From NCBI RefSeq assembly GCF_004340685.1, contig NZ_SLUN01000036.1, positions 1-63,173 of the forward strand: 63,173 nt of DNA, given 5' to 3'. Shown here piece by piece: positions 27,677-37,249 of the stretch (position 1 is the first letter of the stretch; the number at the start of each line of letters is the position of its first letter). A program made the position numbers and the translations under genes. This DNA comes from Hydrogenispora ethanolica. Its GTDB lineage: Bacteria; Bacillota; UBA4882; UBA8346. The notes beneath the pieces were generated by a model that saw only the letters and a list, made by a program, of their open reading frames with translations, made no database searches and was not told the origin of the DNA.

Positions 27677-27814
27677 CAGCGGCTCTGCGAAAAAAAAGGC
27701 TGTCATCCGGGAACCCCAGTCCCAAAAATCGGGCCGATCTCACCATGGCTTTTCGAAACGATGGCCATATACTGTATTATTCGAGTATACTTTGGAGTAT
27801 TCAGAGGTGCCATT

Positions 27815-28780
27815 ATGTTACCCAGCAATATCCGCCCGCATCGCAGCCGCCGCATTCTTTTCATCGGCGACATTTATGATAAATACTATTCCTATCATTA
27901 TTACAAGTTCTTCACCCGAATGGGTCACCAGCTCATGACAGTCTGCCCGACCGGCAACATTCCGGTAAATGGGGTCTTTAGTTTTCGCAAGACGATCCTG
28001 CCGCTACTTCAGGTGAACGGCTTCGTCCCGGACCTGGTTATAGCCGCTGAAAGCCCTCCTTGTTATTGGGCCAACTATCAGGAGTTACGGAAATGGCTCC
28101 ATGCGCCGATGGTTTTTTTATCGTTTGACACGGCCCTGCGCCATCGCGAGCACGCCATCTTTGGCAATGATTTCGATATGGTATTCATTTCGCAGCAAGA
28201 TTATTTGGATTATTTTTATAAGAACTGCGGGGCGAAGACCTATTGGCTGCAATACGGCTGCGATCCTGAAGTTCACCAGCCTTTGAAAAATCAGGCAGAG
28301 ATCTATGATCTGGCTTTTGCCGGATCGGCCTGGTGCTATCCGCGCGCTTATCAACGCCGCATCGATTATCTGACTGCCCTGCAAAAGGTGTTTTCGCTGA
28401 AGATTGGCGAAGGTTTCTGGGGTCATCAAGCAGCCGAATTATATGCGCAGTCGAGAATGATCTTTAATCTGGGCCTCCTAAATGGTGTCAACCCTCGGAT
28501 TTATGAAGCCTTAAGCTACGGAAAACTCTTGTTGACCAACCGCACCCAGTCGCTGCAAGGAGTATTCGCCGACCATGTTCATCTGGTATTTTATGATAAT
28601 TTAAACCATTTGGCCGCTTTGATCCGCCATTTTCTCCGCCAGCCGGATAAACGGCTGAAAATTGCCCAGCAAGGCCATTATAAAGCTTGGCTGAAACACA
28701 CTTTTTATCACCGGGTCGATCAAGTATTGCGGCGGGTCTTTCAGGAGCAGATTTATGCTCCGATTCCTGAAAACGGCTGA
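27815..28780 (+). CDS. CgeB-like glycosyltransferase 2 (321 aa)
   Basis: Paralogue of the preceding gene, with the same order of motifs: RRILFIGDIYD, PDLVIAAES, FLSFDTALRHREHA, MIFNLGLLNGVNPRIYEALSYG, LLTNRTQSLQGVF and HTFYHRVDQVL. The frame is open for 18 codons upstream, but the ATG at 27815 has GAGGTG 5 nt before it and gives MLPSNIRPHR, which parallels the MIPSNAKPQR start of the neighbour. Function is inferred as addition of a sugar to a spore-surface glycan or protein. Converges with the 3D-domain gene 33 nt later. Confidence 0.87.
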   Translation: MLPSNIRPHRSRRILFIGDIYDKYYSYHYYKFFTRMGHQLMTVCPTGNIPVNGVFSFRKTILPLLQVNGFVPDLVIAAESPPCYWANYQELRKWLHAPMVFLSFDTALRHREHAIFGNDFDMVFISQQDYLDYFYKNCGAKTYWLQYGCDPEVHQPLKNQAEIYDLAFAGSAWCYPRAYQRRIDYLTALQKVFSLKIGEGFWGHQAAELYAQSRMIFNLGLLNGVNPRIYEALSYGKLLLTNRTQSLQGVFADHVHLVFYDNLNHLAALIRHFLRQPDKRLKIAQQGHYKAWLKHTFYHRVDQVLRRVFQEQIYAPIPENG

Positions 28781-28813
28781 GACGATTCAGTCGGGTAAAA
28801 CACAGGCATCGGT

Positions 28814-29731
28814 TCATTCCAGAATATAAACTTTGACATTTTTCCTGCCATAATTCTTGGCCTCGCGATAGGTCACAAAACAAAGATCGATCCGGTTGCC
28901 GCGAATTGCGCCGCCGATATCCGCCGCTTCCGCATGACCGTAGCCTTCGATATACAGCATGGTCCCCAGGGCAATGACTCGCGGATCAACCGCGACGATG
29001 CCGCGAGTGGCTTTTTTACCGGTAAAGGTGAAGCCGGTCGAATATTTCCCGGTACATTCGGGTCCCGGGTAATACGCGGTCGCTTCCATGATCTTGGCAT
29101 AACGATACAGGAAATTGCCTCTTCCGGTGATGAGCAACCGGGATATCGGCAGAATCTTTACAATTTTGGCTTCGTTGGTTTTGGGAAAGTAACGGACGAC
29201 GAGAACCCACTCTCTTGAATGCAGCAAATGATCCGCCAGTTTCAAACGGTAAACCTGTAAAATCGAACCGGCAATATGCGGCGCGGACTGGAATATCTTG
29301 ACCGGCAGATAATTAATCTCCAGCATGGCGATACCCTGCTCCGGATTGACCAATGGCGAAAGATCCAGGAGTGGCGTGGTTCCCTGAACATTTTGGTTGG
29401 TATGGAACCGGAAACTTTGGAATGATTGATTCACCGGGAAGCTCTGAATCAGCAAATGATTGAATCGCAGATGAAAAGGAAATGCCGAGATGGAATTGGC
29501 CACTCGTTGAAAAGGCACCGGATTGGCAGACTCAGCGGGTTGTTCAAGCAACCATTGATTTCCGGGGTTTCCCATAGTCGGTCGCCAACTTGATTCGACG
29601 CCATCGACTTTAAGCTGGATGCGTGATTTGGGCAGTCCGACCAGCAACAGGCTACTTAGCGACAACCCGATTCCAAAGCCCAATGTTATAAAAAAACGGT
29701 GAAAGTTATGACTTTCGTTATAATTCCCCAT
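28814..29731 (-). CDS. 3D-domain protein (305 aa), probable cell-wall lytic enzyme
   Basis: Residues 15-31 are a hydrophobic signal or anchor. The C-terminal 95 residues form a 3D (three-aspartate) domain as in YabE, YocH and MltA-type lytic transglycosylases: ATAYYPGPECTGKYSTG, then GIVAVDPRVIALGT, YGHAEAADIGGAIRGNRIDL. The catalytic Asp triad (VDP, AAD, IDL) is complete. The middle part (residues 40-195) is not recognised and lacks the G5 domain often present. It probably cleaves peptidoglycan outside the membrane. Converges with the CgeB-like gene. Confidence 0.88.
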   Translation of the reverse strand: MGNYNESHNFHRFFITLGFGIGLSLSSLLLVGLPKSRIQLKVDGVESSWRPTMGNPGNQWLLEQPAESANPVPFQRVANSISAFPFHLRFNHLLIQSFPVNQSFQSFRFHTNQNVQGTTPLLDLSPLVNPEQGIAMLEINYLPVKIFQSAPHIAGSILQVYRLKLADHLLHSREWVLVVRYFPKTNEAKIVKILPISRLLITGRGNFLYRYAKIMEATAYYPGPECTGKYSTGFTFTGKKATRGIVAVDPRVIALGTMLYIEGYGHAEAADIGGAIRGNRIDLCFVTYREAKNYGRKNVKVYILE

Positions 29732-30060
29732 TATTCACCACACCAAACCTGCAGCATTTAGCGCCCGCTGTTCCGATTTGCCACCGCTGATCGAAAAGGA
29801 CCGTAGTAAGAAACCACAGAGTCAAATTCAGTGTATGAATAACAATGCCATCGGGTTACTTTTCGGGATAAAATCCTCCATTTGTTATCCGTCAGAGGCA
29901 CCTTGTTTAAAGTATTTCTGTTAAATGGCACAATCGAACCTGTTTCCTTTCCATCTCAATCGTCAGGCGCATAACTTATAATAATGATTTGGTTTTTGAT
30001 TAGTAGCCGTTAGGTCCAGAACTGCATCTTTAAGAATTGGATTGAAAGAAGGACTGATAG
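29732..30060. other. Divergent 329-nt intergenic region
   Basis: It separates the 3D-domain gene (minus) from the aminotransferase operon (plus). A TATAAT at 29977-29982 could be the -10 for the plus-strand genes, although no clear -35 is present. No open frame, repeat or structured RNA was recognised. Confidence 0.5.
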
Positions 30061-31185
30061 ATGATTCCGTTATCAAAACCGGATATCACCGAACGTGAAA
30101 TTGAGCGGGTCACCGCCGTATTACGCTCCGATCATCTCAGCTGCGGACCGGTCATCCGGGAATTTGAAACCAAATTGGCCACAGTAGCCGGTACCCGATA
30201 CGCGGTAGCAGTTAGTTCGGGAACAACTGCTCTCCATTTATTAATGCTTGCTTTGGGCATCGGTCCCGGGGACGAAGTCATCACCACTCCGTATAGTTTT
30301 ATCTCATCGGCCAATTGCATTTTATATGTGGGAGCCAAGCCCGTCTTTTGTGATATCGTACCGGGAGGATTCAATATCGATCCTCAAGCGATTGCCGCCA
30401 AGATAACATCGAAAACCAAAGCGATTTTAGTGGTTCATGTTTTCGGCTTCCCCGCGGCCATGGACGAGATTTTAAAAATAGCCTCGGAACATGGAATTCC
30501 GGTGATCGAGGATGCCTGCGAAGCAATTGGCGCCCGAATTGACGGAAAACCCGTTGGGGGGCTGGGAGTTGCCGGGACTTTCGCATTTTATCCGAACAAG
30601 CAGATCACTACCGGAGAAGGCGGCGTAATTACCACCAATGATCCGTACATCGCGGAGTTAACTCGTAGCCTCGCCAATCAAGGCCGTTCTCATGACCGTC
30701 AATGGCTCCTTCATGAAAGAATGGGTTATAATTACCGTCTGAATGAACTATCAGCCGCGTTAGGCTGCGCTCAACTCGAACGGTTGGAAGCGATTTTGGC
30801 TGCCCGCTCAAGAGTTGCCGGATGGTATCAAGAGGCGTTACGCGATGAGCCGCTCCTCACACTGCCCAACCCTCTGGAATCGCCGAATACCCAAACGAGT
30901 TGGTTTGTTTATGTGGTCCGGTTTCACTCTCATCGGCTGCGGGAAATGATCGCCGAGGAACTGCAGAATCAAGGAGTTGAATGCCGTCCCTATTTTCCTG
31001 CCATTCATTTGCAACCCTTTTACCGAAGTTTTGGTTACGCCGAAGGCGACTTTCCGGAGACGGAAAAGGCAGCGGACACGGGCCTTGCGTTGCCCTTCTT
31101 CACTCGCATGACTCAATCTATGATCAATACGGTTGCCGCCATCCTCAAAAAATTCCTCCATGCAAAAGGGCCGCAACAGGATTAA
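30061..31185 (+). CDS. DegT/DnrJ/EryC1/StrS-family sugar aminotransferase 1 (374 aa)
   Basis: A PLP-dependent aminotransferase that acts on nucleotide-linked keto-sugars. Landmarks are MIPLSKPDITEREIERV at the start, VSSGTTALHLLMLALG (phosphate site), VIEDACEAIGA with the Asp, FAFYPNKQITTGEGG with the PLP Lys, and NYRLNELSAALG. AAGGAC precedes the ATG. It is followed 51 nt later by a second member of the family. The pair could supply 4-amino sugars for the glycan made by this locus. The exact sugar is not readable. Confidence 0.92.
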   Translation: MIPLSKPDITEREIERVTAVLRSDHLSCGPVIREFETKLATVAGTRYAVAVSSGTTALHLLMLALGIGPGDEVITTPYSFISSANCILYVGAKPVFCDIVPGGFNIDPQAIAAKITSKTKAILVVHVFGFPAAMDEILKIASEHGIPVIEDACEAIGARIDGKPVGGLGVAGTFAFYPNKQITTGEGGVITTNDPYIAELTRSLANQGRSHDRQWLLHERMGYNYRLNELSAALGCAQLERLEAILAARSRVAGWYQEALRDEPLLTLPNPLESPNTQTSWFVYVVRFHSHRLREMIAEELQNQGVECRPYFPAIHLQPFYRSFGYAEGDFPETEKAADTGLALPFFTRMTQSMINTVAAILKKFLHAKGPQQD

Positions 31186-31236
31186 CCCGTGAGAATACAG
31201 CGGTTTTCAAGGATATGTTAGGAAGGATGAAAGACA

Positions 31237-32361
31237 ATGACGATTCCTGTATTGAAACCGTCGATTACCGAAAAGGAAGTTCAGGCGGTTTGCGAAGTGA
31301 TGCGTTCGGGTTGGATTGGGCTGGGACCCAAAACCGAGCTTTTCGAAAAGACATTTGCCCAAAGCATGGGCTCGCAATACTGCACCGGTTTAAACTCGTG
31401 TACCGCTGCGATCCATCTTGCCCTGGCATCGCTCGATCTTCAGCCGGATGACGAGGTGATTGTGACGCCGATGACCTTTGTCTCCACCGTGCATGCCATC
31501 CGCTATTGCGGGGCGAAACCGGTCTTTGCCGACATCCTTCCGGATACTCTTACGATCGCTCCGGAAGATGTGGCCGCAAAAATTACCAAACATACCCGGG
31601 CGATACTGGCGGTGGATATGGCCGGACATCCGGCCGAACTTGACGAGTTGCTGGATCTCGCGCGATTGCATGGATTAACACTCGTAGAGGATGCGGCTCA
31701 TTCTTGTGGGGCTACCTACAAAAACCGCAAGATCGGCTCGATTGCACCTATCACCTGCTTCAGCTTTCATGCGGTGAAAAATCTGACTTGCGGGGAAGGC
31801 GGCGCAATTACTTGTCAAGAGGAGTGGCGGGACCGATGGTTTCGGGAAATGCGCTGGTTGGGAATTTCCAAAGATACCTGGTCCCGCACCGAGAATAATC
31901 TAACCTACCAATGGCGGTATTGGGTCCAAGAGATCGGTTTCAAATGTCACATGAATGATATTGCTGCCGCGATCGGCCTGGTTCAATTGGAACGTTTACC
32001 CGAACTGAATGCCATCCGCCGCCGGCTTGTTAGCCGCTATAATGAAGCTTTGAAAGATTTGACCTGGTTGACCACTCCGCTGGAACGAACCTATGCGCGT
32101 TCTGCTTGGCATTTATATCAAGTCAGACTTCCCGATGAAGAACGGCGGGACCGCTTTGTAACGCATCTGATTGAACGAGGAATTACTCCAGGCGTACATT
32201 ATATCCCGAGTCACCGCCACCCTTGTTATCGGGGAGTGAAAGCAACTTGCCCGGTTGCGGATGTGGAATGGCTACGCTTGGTGACTCTACCCTTATTCCC
32301 CGATCTCAGTTTAATAGAGCAAGATCAGATCATCGATGCTATTCATGCTTTTAGGAGTTGA
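31237..32361 (+). CDS. DegT/DnrJ/EryC1/StrS-family sugar aminotransferase 2 (374 aa)
   Basis: Second sugar aminotransferase, same length as the first but clearly different in sequence. Motifs: LNSCTAAIHLALASL (Cys in place of the usual Gly at the phosphate loop), LVEDAAHSCGA, FSFHAVKNLTCGEGG with the PLP Lys, and CHMNDIAAAIGLVQLERL. The SFHAVKN form is common in PglE/LegC-like aminotransferases of N-acetylated amino sugars. It fits with NeuC and the PglD-like enzyme next to it. AGGAAGG lies before the ATG. Confidence 0.92.
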   Translation: MTIPVLKPSITEKEVQAVCEVMRSGWIGLGPKTELFEKTFAQSMGSQYCTGLNSCTAAIHLALASLDLQPDDEVIVTPMTFVSTVHAIRYCGAKPVFADILPDTLTIAPEDVAAKITKHTRAILAVDMAGHPAELDELLDLARLHGLTLVEDAAHSCGATYKNRKIGSIAPITCFSFHAVKNLTCGEGGAITCQEEWRDRWFREMRWLGISKDTWSRTENNLTYQWRYWVQEIGFKCHMNDIAAAIGLVQLERLPELNAIRRRLVSRYNEALKDLTWLTTPLERTYARSAWHLYQVRLPDEERRDRFVTHLIERGITPGVHYIPSHRHPCYRGVKATCPVADVEWLRLVTLPLFPDLSLIEQDQIIDAIHAFRS

Positions 32362-32504
32362 AGTAGAGGAATCCGGTAAAATAATTGTTTGAAACAGCGA
32401 AAAATGACGTAACCGTTCTATCATGAGGAGAACGATTGCGGCATTTTTTCTTATTTTGGTGAATGTATTCTGTCTATAGACGGCCAATGATAGGCCTTTA
32501 CAAG

Positions 32505-33638
32505 CTATTGGGAAAAATCCTTGGTAAGCAGTTGGGGCGTGATGACAATCTTCTCCAAGGTATCTGCAATGATTCGTGCCGCTCCCTTGCAGTACGGCGT
32601 AGCCACAGCTGATTTTGATTGCTCACTGAGAATTTTGGACAATACAATTTGAAGTTCGGTTTCATCACCGGAGACATCGATGACCGAATCAGAGCGGGTT
32701 CTCCCTTTCTGTCGATTCCCGATATTAATTACCGGCAACCCAAAAGATGGAGCCTCAATAATTCCGCTGCTTGAATTGCCGATCATCAAACGGGCTCCGG
32801 CCATTAAGCCCAGATACAATCGGCGCGGCACATGGGGCACGAGTAATAAGTTCGGGGCATTCGTATAGTGGCTGATGACTCCCAACAGCGAATCCCGTCC
32901 GGCATCGGAGTTCGGTGAAAGGAGCACACATTGGCGACCGGTAGCCAGTATTGTCGTTAACATGGCTTGTAACTGAGATTTGCTCTCTGACTCTTCCCCG
33001 ACCACCGGATGAAAAACCGCCAAGATATACTCCGGGGATAAAGTGGTATTCAAAGCCCGGGATAACTCTTCCCGGGTTACCTGATAACCCTGCTCGAGAT
33101 CATCGAGTCCGGGAGCTCCGATCAGGAAGATTCGCTCTGCGACTTCCCCGTGATTTTGCAAACAAGCCGCGGCCTCCGGAGTGACTGGAAAATGAATATG
33201 AGCTAGCTTCGTAATGGCATGACGCAACGAATCGTCGATCGATCCGGAATGCTCTCCGCCATGGATATGAGCAACTACCACGCCCAGATGAGCTCCGGCG
33301 ATAGCGCCCGCCAACATCTCCCCTCTATCCCCTAAAACCAAAAGAAACTGGGGCGCTAACGTTTCCAATGCTTGGGTAATTCCTAACAACCCAATGGCCA
33401 ATGATTTAGCCATTGCACCCCGAGAATCATTCCGGAATAACATATCGATTCTTGCGGCGATGGGGTAGTTATCCTGTTCAATATCTGTAACCGTTCTGCC
33501 GAATTCCGCGGCCAGATGCATTCCGGTGACAATTAACTGCAGTTCAAACTCAGATCGGGATTTTAACTCCGCCAAAATTGGCCGGAAAAGACCATAATCA
33601 GCCCGTGTTCCTGTCAGAATTGCTATTTTTCGTTTCAA
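32505..33638 (-). CDS. neuC: UDP-N-acetylglucosamine 2-epimerase (hydrolysing), NeuC/LegG type
   Basis: A 377-aa enzyme of the UDP-GlcNAc 2-epimerase family of hydrolysing type. It releases UDP and yields ManNAc or the 4-acetamido-6-deoxy analogue for nonulosonic acids. Motifs: LTGTRADYGLFRPIL at the N-terminus, VLGDRGEMLAGAIAG, HIHGGEHSGSIDDSLRHAI and the C-terminal GNSSSGIIEAPSFGLPVINIG. Translation seems to begin at a TTG (33638) with GGAAG 8 nt upstream. No NeuB/LegI synthase or CMP transferase is in the window. The aminotransferase-PglD neighbourhood favours the LegG function. Confidence 0.9.
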   Translation of the reverse strand: MKRKIAILTGTRADYGLFRPILAELKSRSEFELQLIVTGMHLAAEFGRTVTDIEQDNYPIAARIDMLFRNDSRGAMAKSLAIGLLGITQALETLAPQFLLVLGDRGEMLAGAIAGAHLGVVVAHIHGGEHSGSIDDSLRHAITKLAHIHFPVTPEAAACLQNHGEVAERIFLIGAPGLDDLEQGYQVTREELSRALNTTLSPEYILAVFHPVVGEESESKSQLQAMLTTILATGRQCVLLSPNSDAGRDSLLGVISHYTNAPNLLLVPHVPRRLYLGLMAGARLMIGNSSSGIIEAPSFGLPVINIGNRQKGRTRSDSVIDVSGDETELQIVLSKILSEQSKSAVATPYCKGAARIIADTLEKIVITPQLLTKDFSQ

Positions 33639-33698
33639 GCATCACTCTTCCTTCCCCATCTCATGAGCAAATTAAGACTGCCATTGTTATGAATCGGA

Positions 33699-34337
33699 TT
33701 ACCATTGCTGACGTTTGTGTAGGACACGGGCGGGAACGCCAGCAACTGTTGTATATGCAGGGACATCATCAATTACAGTACTGCCGGCCCCCACGAGACA
33801 ATGCTCTCCAACGTGGATTCCAGGGAGGACATTGGCGCCAATACCTATCATGCTTTCGGAATCGATACAAACTCCTCCAGCTAACCGTACACCGGGACAG
33901 ATATGGACATGATCGCCAATTTTGCAATCGTGATCAATAGAAGCCGCAGTGTTTACCAGACAGTTATTTCCGATCTCCGTTCCCGGTCCGATGAAGGCAT
34001 GACCGCAAACCGTAATCGCTCGGCCTAATTTCGCAAAAGAGCTGATATATGCCCTAGGATGCACAAGAGATACGGTAGGAATTTCGGCATCCACCAGACG
34101 TTGATAAATCGCTCGCCGTGTCTGGTTGTCGCCAATCGCAATGACGACCTGATCGATGGATAATGTTTTCCAGCTGCGGAAAAGTTCATCGAGTGTACCT
34201 AAAACTGAGATTCCCAAAACCGGTCCCTGGGCAACGTTTTGGTCAAAAAATCCAATAACGGTAGTGCCTTGCAAAGCCTTAAGCAGATCGAGAATTACTT
34301 TTCCCTGTCCACCAGCGCCAATAATTGCAGTTCGCAT
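33699..34337 (-). CDS. PglD/NeuD-family sugar O/N-acetyltransferase (212 aa)
   Basis: The N-terminal Rossmann-like domain (IIGAGGQGKVILDLL, residues 4-18) binds the nucleotide sugar. The C-terminal half is a left-handed beta-helix of hexapeptide repeats (VCGHAFIGPGTEIGNNC, HICPGVRLAGG and so on) with the His-Asp of the acetyl-CoA site (ASIDHDCKIG). This architecture is that of PglD (UDP-4-amino-sugar N-acetyltransferase) and NeuD. It lies 60 nt upstream of neuC on the same strand. With the aminotransferases it would make a diacetamido sugar. Confidence 0.92.
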   Translation of the reverse strand: MRTAIIGAGGQGKVILDLLKALQGTTVIGFFDQNVAQGPVLGISVLGTLDELFRSWKTLSIDQVVIAIGDNQTRRAIYQRLVDAEIPTVSLVHPRAYISSFAKLGRAITVCGHAFIGPGTEIGNNCLVNTAASIDHDCKIGDHVHICPGVRLAGGVCIDSESMIGIGANVLPGIHVGEHCLVGAGSTVIDDVPAYTTVAGVPARVLHKRQQW

Positions 34338-34555
34338 CGTTTCGCAACTCCATCGTATTCAGTCAATGTATTGTATGAGTTTTCAGTCATCGTAGTGATA
34401 GCGAAAAATTGTGTCAAAAACTCGTGATGATTAATATCTTTTTATGGACGATAAAAGTTTTTCCCGCTAGAGGCTTGATAATGGCATCACTTGTCCATTC
34501 GGGAAAGCAACGATGCCATAGAAGAGCTGAAATTTTGTGGAAATGAGGAAAATGC

Positions 34556-35113
34556 ATGGAGCTTCGGGGCGAAAGAATCATTTTAAAAAATTTAGAGCTA
34601 GAAGACTTGACCGATCGACATCGTTGGCTAAATAACCCAGAAGTGACCCGGTTTTTTACCAATCAAGGCTCCTTCCCACTCTCTCAAACAGAGATGGTAC
34701 AATGGTTCAACACCACAGTCACCCGGTCTCAAGAAGAAATTCATTTAGCGATCTGGACCAATCATGGTAAACATATTGGTGGCGCCCAGTTAAAAGCCAT
34801 TGACTGGAGGAACCGCGGCGCTGAATTGGGCGTTTTTATCGGCGAAATAAGTGAGTGGGGAAAAGGAGTGGCGACAGAAGCAACTCAATTGCTCCTTCAA
34901 TACGGTTTTTTGACTTTGGGCCTCCATCGAATTTGGCTGCGAGTTGATTCAGAAAATGTGGCTGCTATCCATTGTTATCAAAAAAACGGTTTCCGGACTG
35001 ACGGTATCTTCCGGGACGAAGTTTATCGAAATGGTGGATTTCATGATTCTCTGGTAATGAGTATTTTAAAAGAAGAATTCATGATTTCAATCAATCAAGA
35101 TGAAAAAAAATAA
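34556..35113 (+). CDS. GNAT acetyltransferase, RimJ/PseH-like (185 aa)
   Basis: An acetyltransferase of the GNAT fold. RIILKNLELEDL at the start and the acetyl-CoA motif GKGVATEATQLLLQYGF (residues about 102-118), followed by LHRIWLRVDSENVAAIHCYQKNGF, are characteristic. PseH-type enzymes in nonulosonic-acid loci and RimJ-type protein acetylases share this pattern. GAGG lies 7 nt before the ATG. Divergent from the PglD-like gene. The location favours a sugar acetylase, but sequence alone does not decide. Confidence 0.85.
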   Translation: MELRGERIILKNLELEDLTDRHRWLNNPEVTRFFTNQGSFPLSQTEMVQWFNTTVTRSQEEIHLAIWTNHGKHIGGAQLKAIDWRNRGAELGVFIGEISEWGKGVATEATQLLLQYGFLTLGLHRIWLRVDSENVAAIHCYQKNGFRTDGIFRDEVYRNGGFHDSLVMSILKEEFMISINQDEKK

Positions 35114-35243
35114 TTGTTTTTTTAAACATCAAAGTACCGGCCATTTAGCCTACTTACAAAGCAAAATCATTAATGGGTTACATACTAGTGATGAATGTGC
35201 TGATTCGTCAACAGTATCATTCCATAAATAAGCGGGGTCCCGT

Positions 35244-36449
35244 ATGAAAGTTAAAATCGTATTCTGTAATCATTATGCCCGCCCTGGTTGGTTGGACGGT
35301 GCCGAAGTCAGTTTGTTGCAGATTATAAGTGCGCTTCCAGCCAATCAATTTGAAAAAATTTTGGTCACCCCTACAATGGGAGAAATGCCCCAGTTAGCCC
35401 AGAAACTTGGCGTCACGGTTCATGTTTCCCCTCTTAGCTTGGTATGGTCAATGGGTGGAATTTCTAAATATAATAAGGGACGTTATTCAGGTATTCAACA
35501 GCACATAAAATACTTATTGTCGGCCGAGAATGCCGAAATTTTTCGTTTTAAACGTTTTCTAATGTCCATTCAGCCTCAATTGCTTTTCATAAATACCGGA
35601 GTCAATGTTTTACCGGCAATAATTGGAAAACGGTTAGGCATTCAAACCGTCTGGTTTCCAAGGGAATATTTCCGGGAGGATTTTGCAGAAACATTTCAAG
35701 TTCTCAATCAGTTTAGTGATCAAATCTGGGTGGCGTCGGCGGCGATGGAAAATTTGTTGCATTCTTCAGCACAATTATCGGTAAAACTTCTAAGAGTCCC
35801 TAATTTCATCGATTTAGCCAACCTAGAGGAATCTCAGTGGGCCAACCAACGCCAAACACTTAGGAATCGCTACGGACTTTCACCTAACCAAACTGCAATT
35901 TGTTATTGGAGCTCAATTTCTCCTCTCAAAGGAATTTCTGATTTTATCCAGATGGCACACCGATTGAGAGAACAACACAGCCAAAATATAAAATTTTTTG
36001 TGGCGGGCTCTGCCAGTCAAGATCTTTATTTACAACAAGCAATCGCCCAAAGTAAAGCATTAGGACTCGAAAATGAGCTGTTTTTTGTTGGATTTTTCCC
36101 ATGTTCCCAATATTTCTTGCCAGGGATGGATATTGTAGTTCATCCGAGTCGATTTAATGAAACTTTTTCGCGCACAGCATTGGATGCCATGAGCTTTCGC
36201 AAGCCGATTGTAGCCTATAATAGTGGAGCGATTAGTGAATTAGTCCGACAGGACGTTACTGGGTTTTTGGTTTCAAAAGGAGATATCATGGGTTTATGTA
36301 ACTTTTGTTCGATGTTGATTGTCAACCCAGAACTTCGTCAATTAATGGGAAATTCTGGTCGTCAAATGGTTGAAAACCATTATTCCACGGCCCAAGTCCT
36401 ACCATTGATGCTTAATGCTTTTTCTAAGCTTTTACAACTGAGGAGGTAA
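35244..36449 (+). CDS. Glycosyltransferase family 4 (401 aa)
   Basis: GT-B fold. The N-terminal domain contains GWLDGAEVSLLQIISAL, where the GAE-S loop binds the acceptor. The C-terminal domain has CYWSSISPLKGISDFIQMA and HPSRFNETFSRTALDAMSFRKPIVA, whose Glu and the following DAM are the donor-site motif. The region from here to about 40 kb looks distinctly more A/T-rich than the flanking genes, a sign of separate origin. The next gene (GT2) begins within a few bases, so the two are coupled. Confidence 0.9.
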   Translation: MKVKIVFCNHYARPGWLDGAEVSLLQIISALPANQFEKILVTPTMGEMPQLAQKLGVTVHVSPLSLVWSMGGISKYNKGRYSGIQQHIKYLLSAENAEIFRFKRFLMSIQPQLLFINTGVNVLPAIIGKRLGIQTVWFPREYFREDFAETFQVLNQFSDQIWVASAAMENLLHSSAQLSVKLLRVPNFIDLANLEESQWANQRQTLRNRYGLSPNQTAICYWSSISPLKGISDFIQMAHRLREQHSQNIKFFVAGSASQDLYLQQAIAQSKALGLENELFFVGFFPCSQYFLPGMDIVVHPSRFNETFSRTALDAMSFRKPIVAYNSGAISELVRQDVTGFLVSKGDIMGLCNFCSMLIVNPELRQLMGNSGRQMVENHYSTAQVLPLMLNAFSKLLQLRR

Positions 36450-36452
36450 TTG

Positions 36453-37202
36453 ATGGGTATAGTAACATATAATTCGAATCAATATGGCTTTACATCTACC
36501 AGTCGCTCTTTAGTGAGTGTGATAATTCCTGTTTATAATCATGAAGAATTCGTCGGGCAAGCAATCCAAAGTGTTTTATCCCAGAATTATAATCCGATCG
36601 AGATATTGGTAGTTGATGATGGATCTACCGATAATACCCGAAAGATAGTACAAAGTTTCGGTAGCCATATTCGCTATATTTACAAGAATAATGGTGGTAC
36701 TTCCAGTGCACTCAATGTTGGCATCAAATCTGCCCGTGGGAACTACATCTGTTGGTTGAGTTCAGATGACTTGTTTCTACAAACCAAAGTACAAAAACAG
36801 ATTAGGATGTTTCAAATCCATTCAGGTCTCGGAATGATTTATACGGATTGGTATGAAACTGATGAAAATGCAAATATTACTAAGCTTTATCGTTCTCCGG
36901 AGTTGTTGACTCGAAGAGAAGCAGCGCTTACCTTATTGAAAGGTAACTGCATTAATGGCTCGACCATTATGGTTAAAGCCGAGTGTTTTAAAAAAGTCGG
37001 CTATTTTAAAGAGAATTATATTCAAGCCCATGATCATGAAATGTGGTTGCGGTTATGCCGGTATTACCGTTTCGGTCATATTCACGAACCATTGTTGTTA
37101 TACCGACGTCATCATAAAAACTTAAGTTTACAACCGGATCCAGATCACGAACGGCACCATTTTGAAATGTATCAAGAAGCCAAGGCGTTTTTTAGGTTTT
37201 AA
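36453..37202 (+). CDS. Glycosyltransferase family 2 (249 aa)
   Basis: A GT-A fold enzyme. VSVIIPVYNHEEFVGQAIQSV and VVDDGSTDNTRKI (residues 22-70) are the classical nucleotide-sugar motifs. SSDDLFL is the D-x-D, and GSTIMVKAECF plus HDHEMWLRL the catalytic region. GGAGG lies 7 nt before the ATG at 36453, so the TTG codon before it is not the start. The ribosome site overlaps the end of the preceding GT4 gene. Confidence 0.93.
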   Translation: MGIVTYNSNQYGFTSTSRSLVSVIIPVYNHEEFVGQAIQSVLSQNYNPIEILVVDDGSTDNTRKIVQSFGSHIRYIYKNNGGTSSALNVGIKSARGNYICWLSSDDLFLQTKVQKQIRMFQIHSGLGMIYTDWYETDENANITKLYRSPELLTRREAALTLLKGNCINGSTIMVKAECFKKVGYFKENYIQAHDHEMWLRLCRYYRFGHIHEPLLLYRRHHKNLSLQPDPDHERHHFEMYQEAKAFFRF

Positions 37203-37249
37203 TTGCCTACGCCGATTGACTGGACAAAATCAATAAAAGGTGAGTATTA

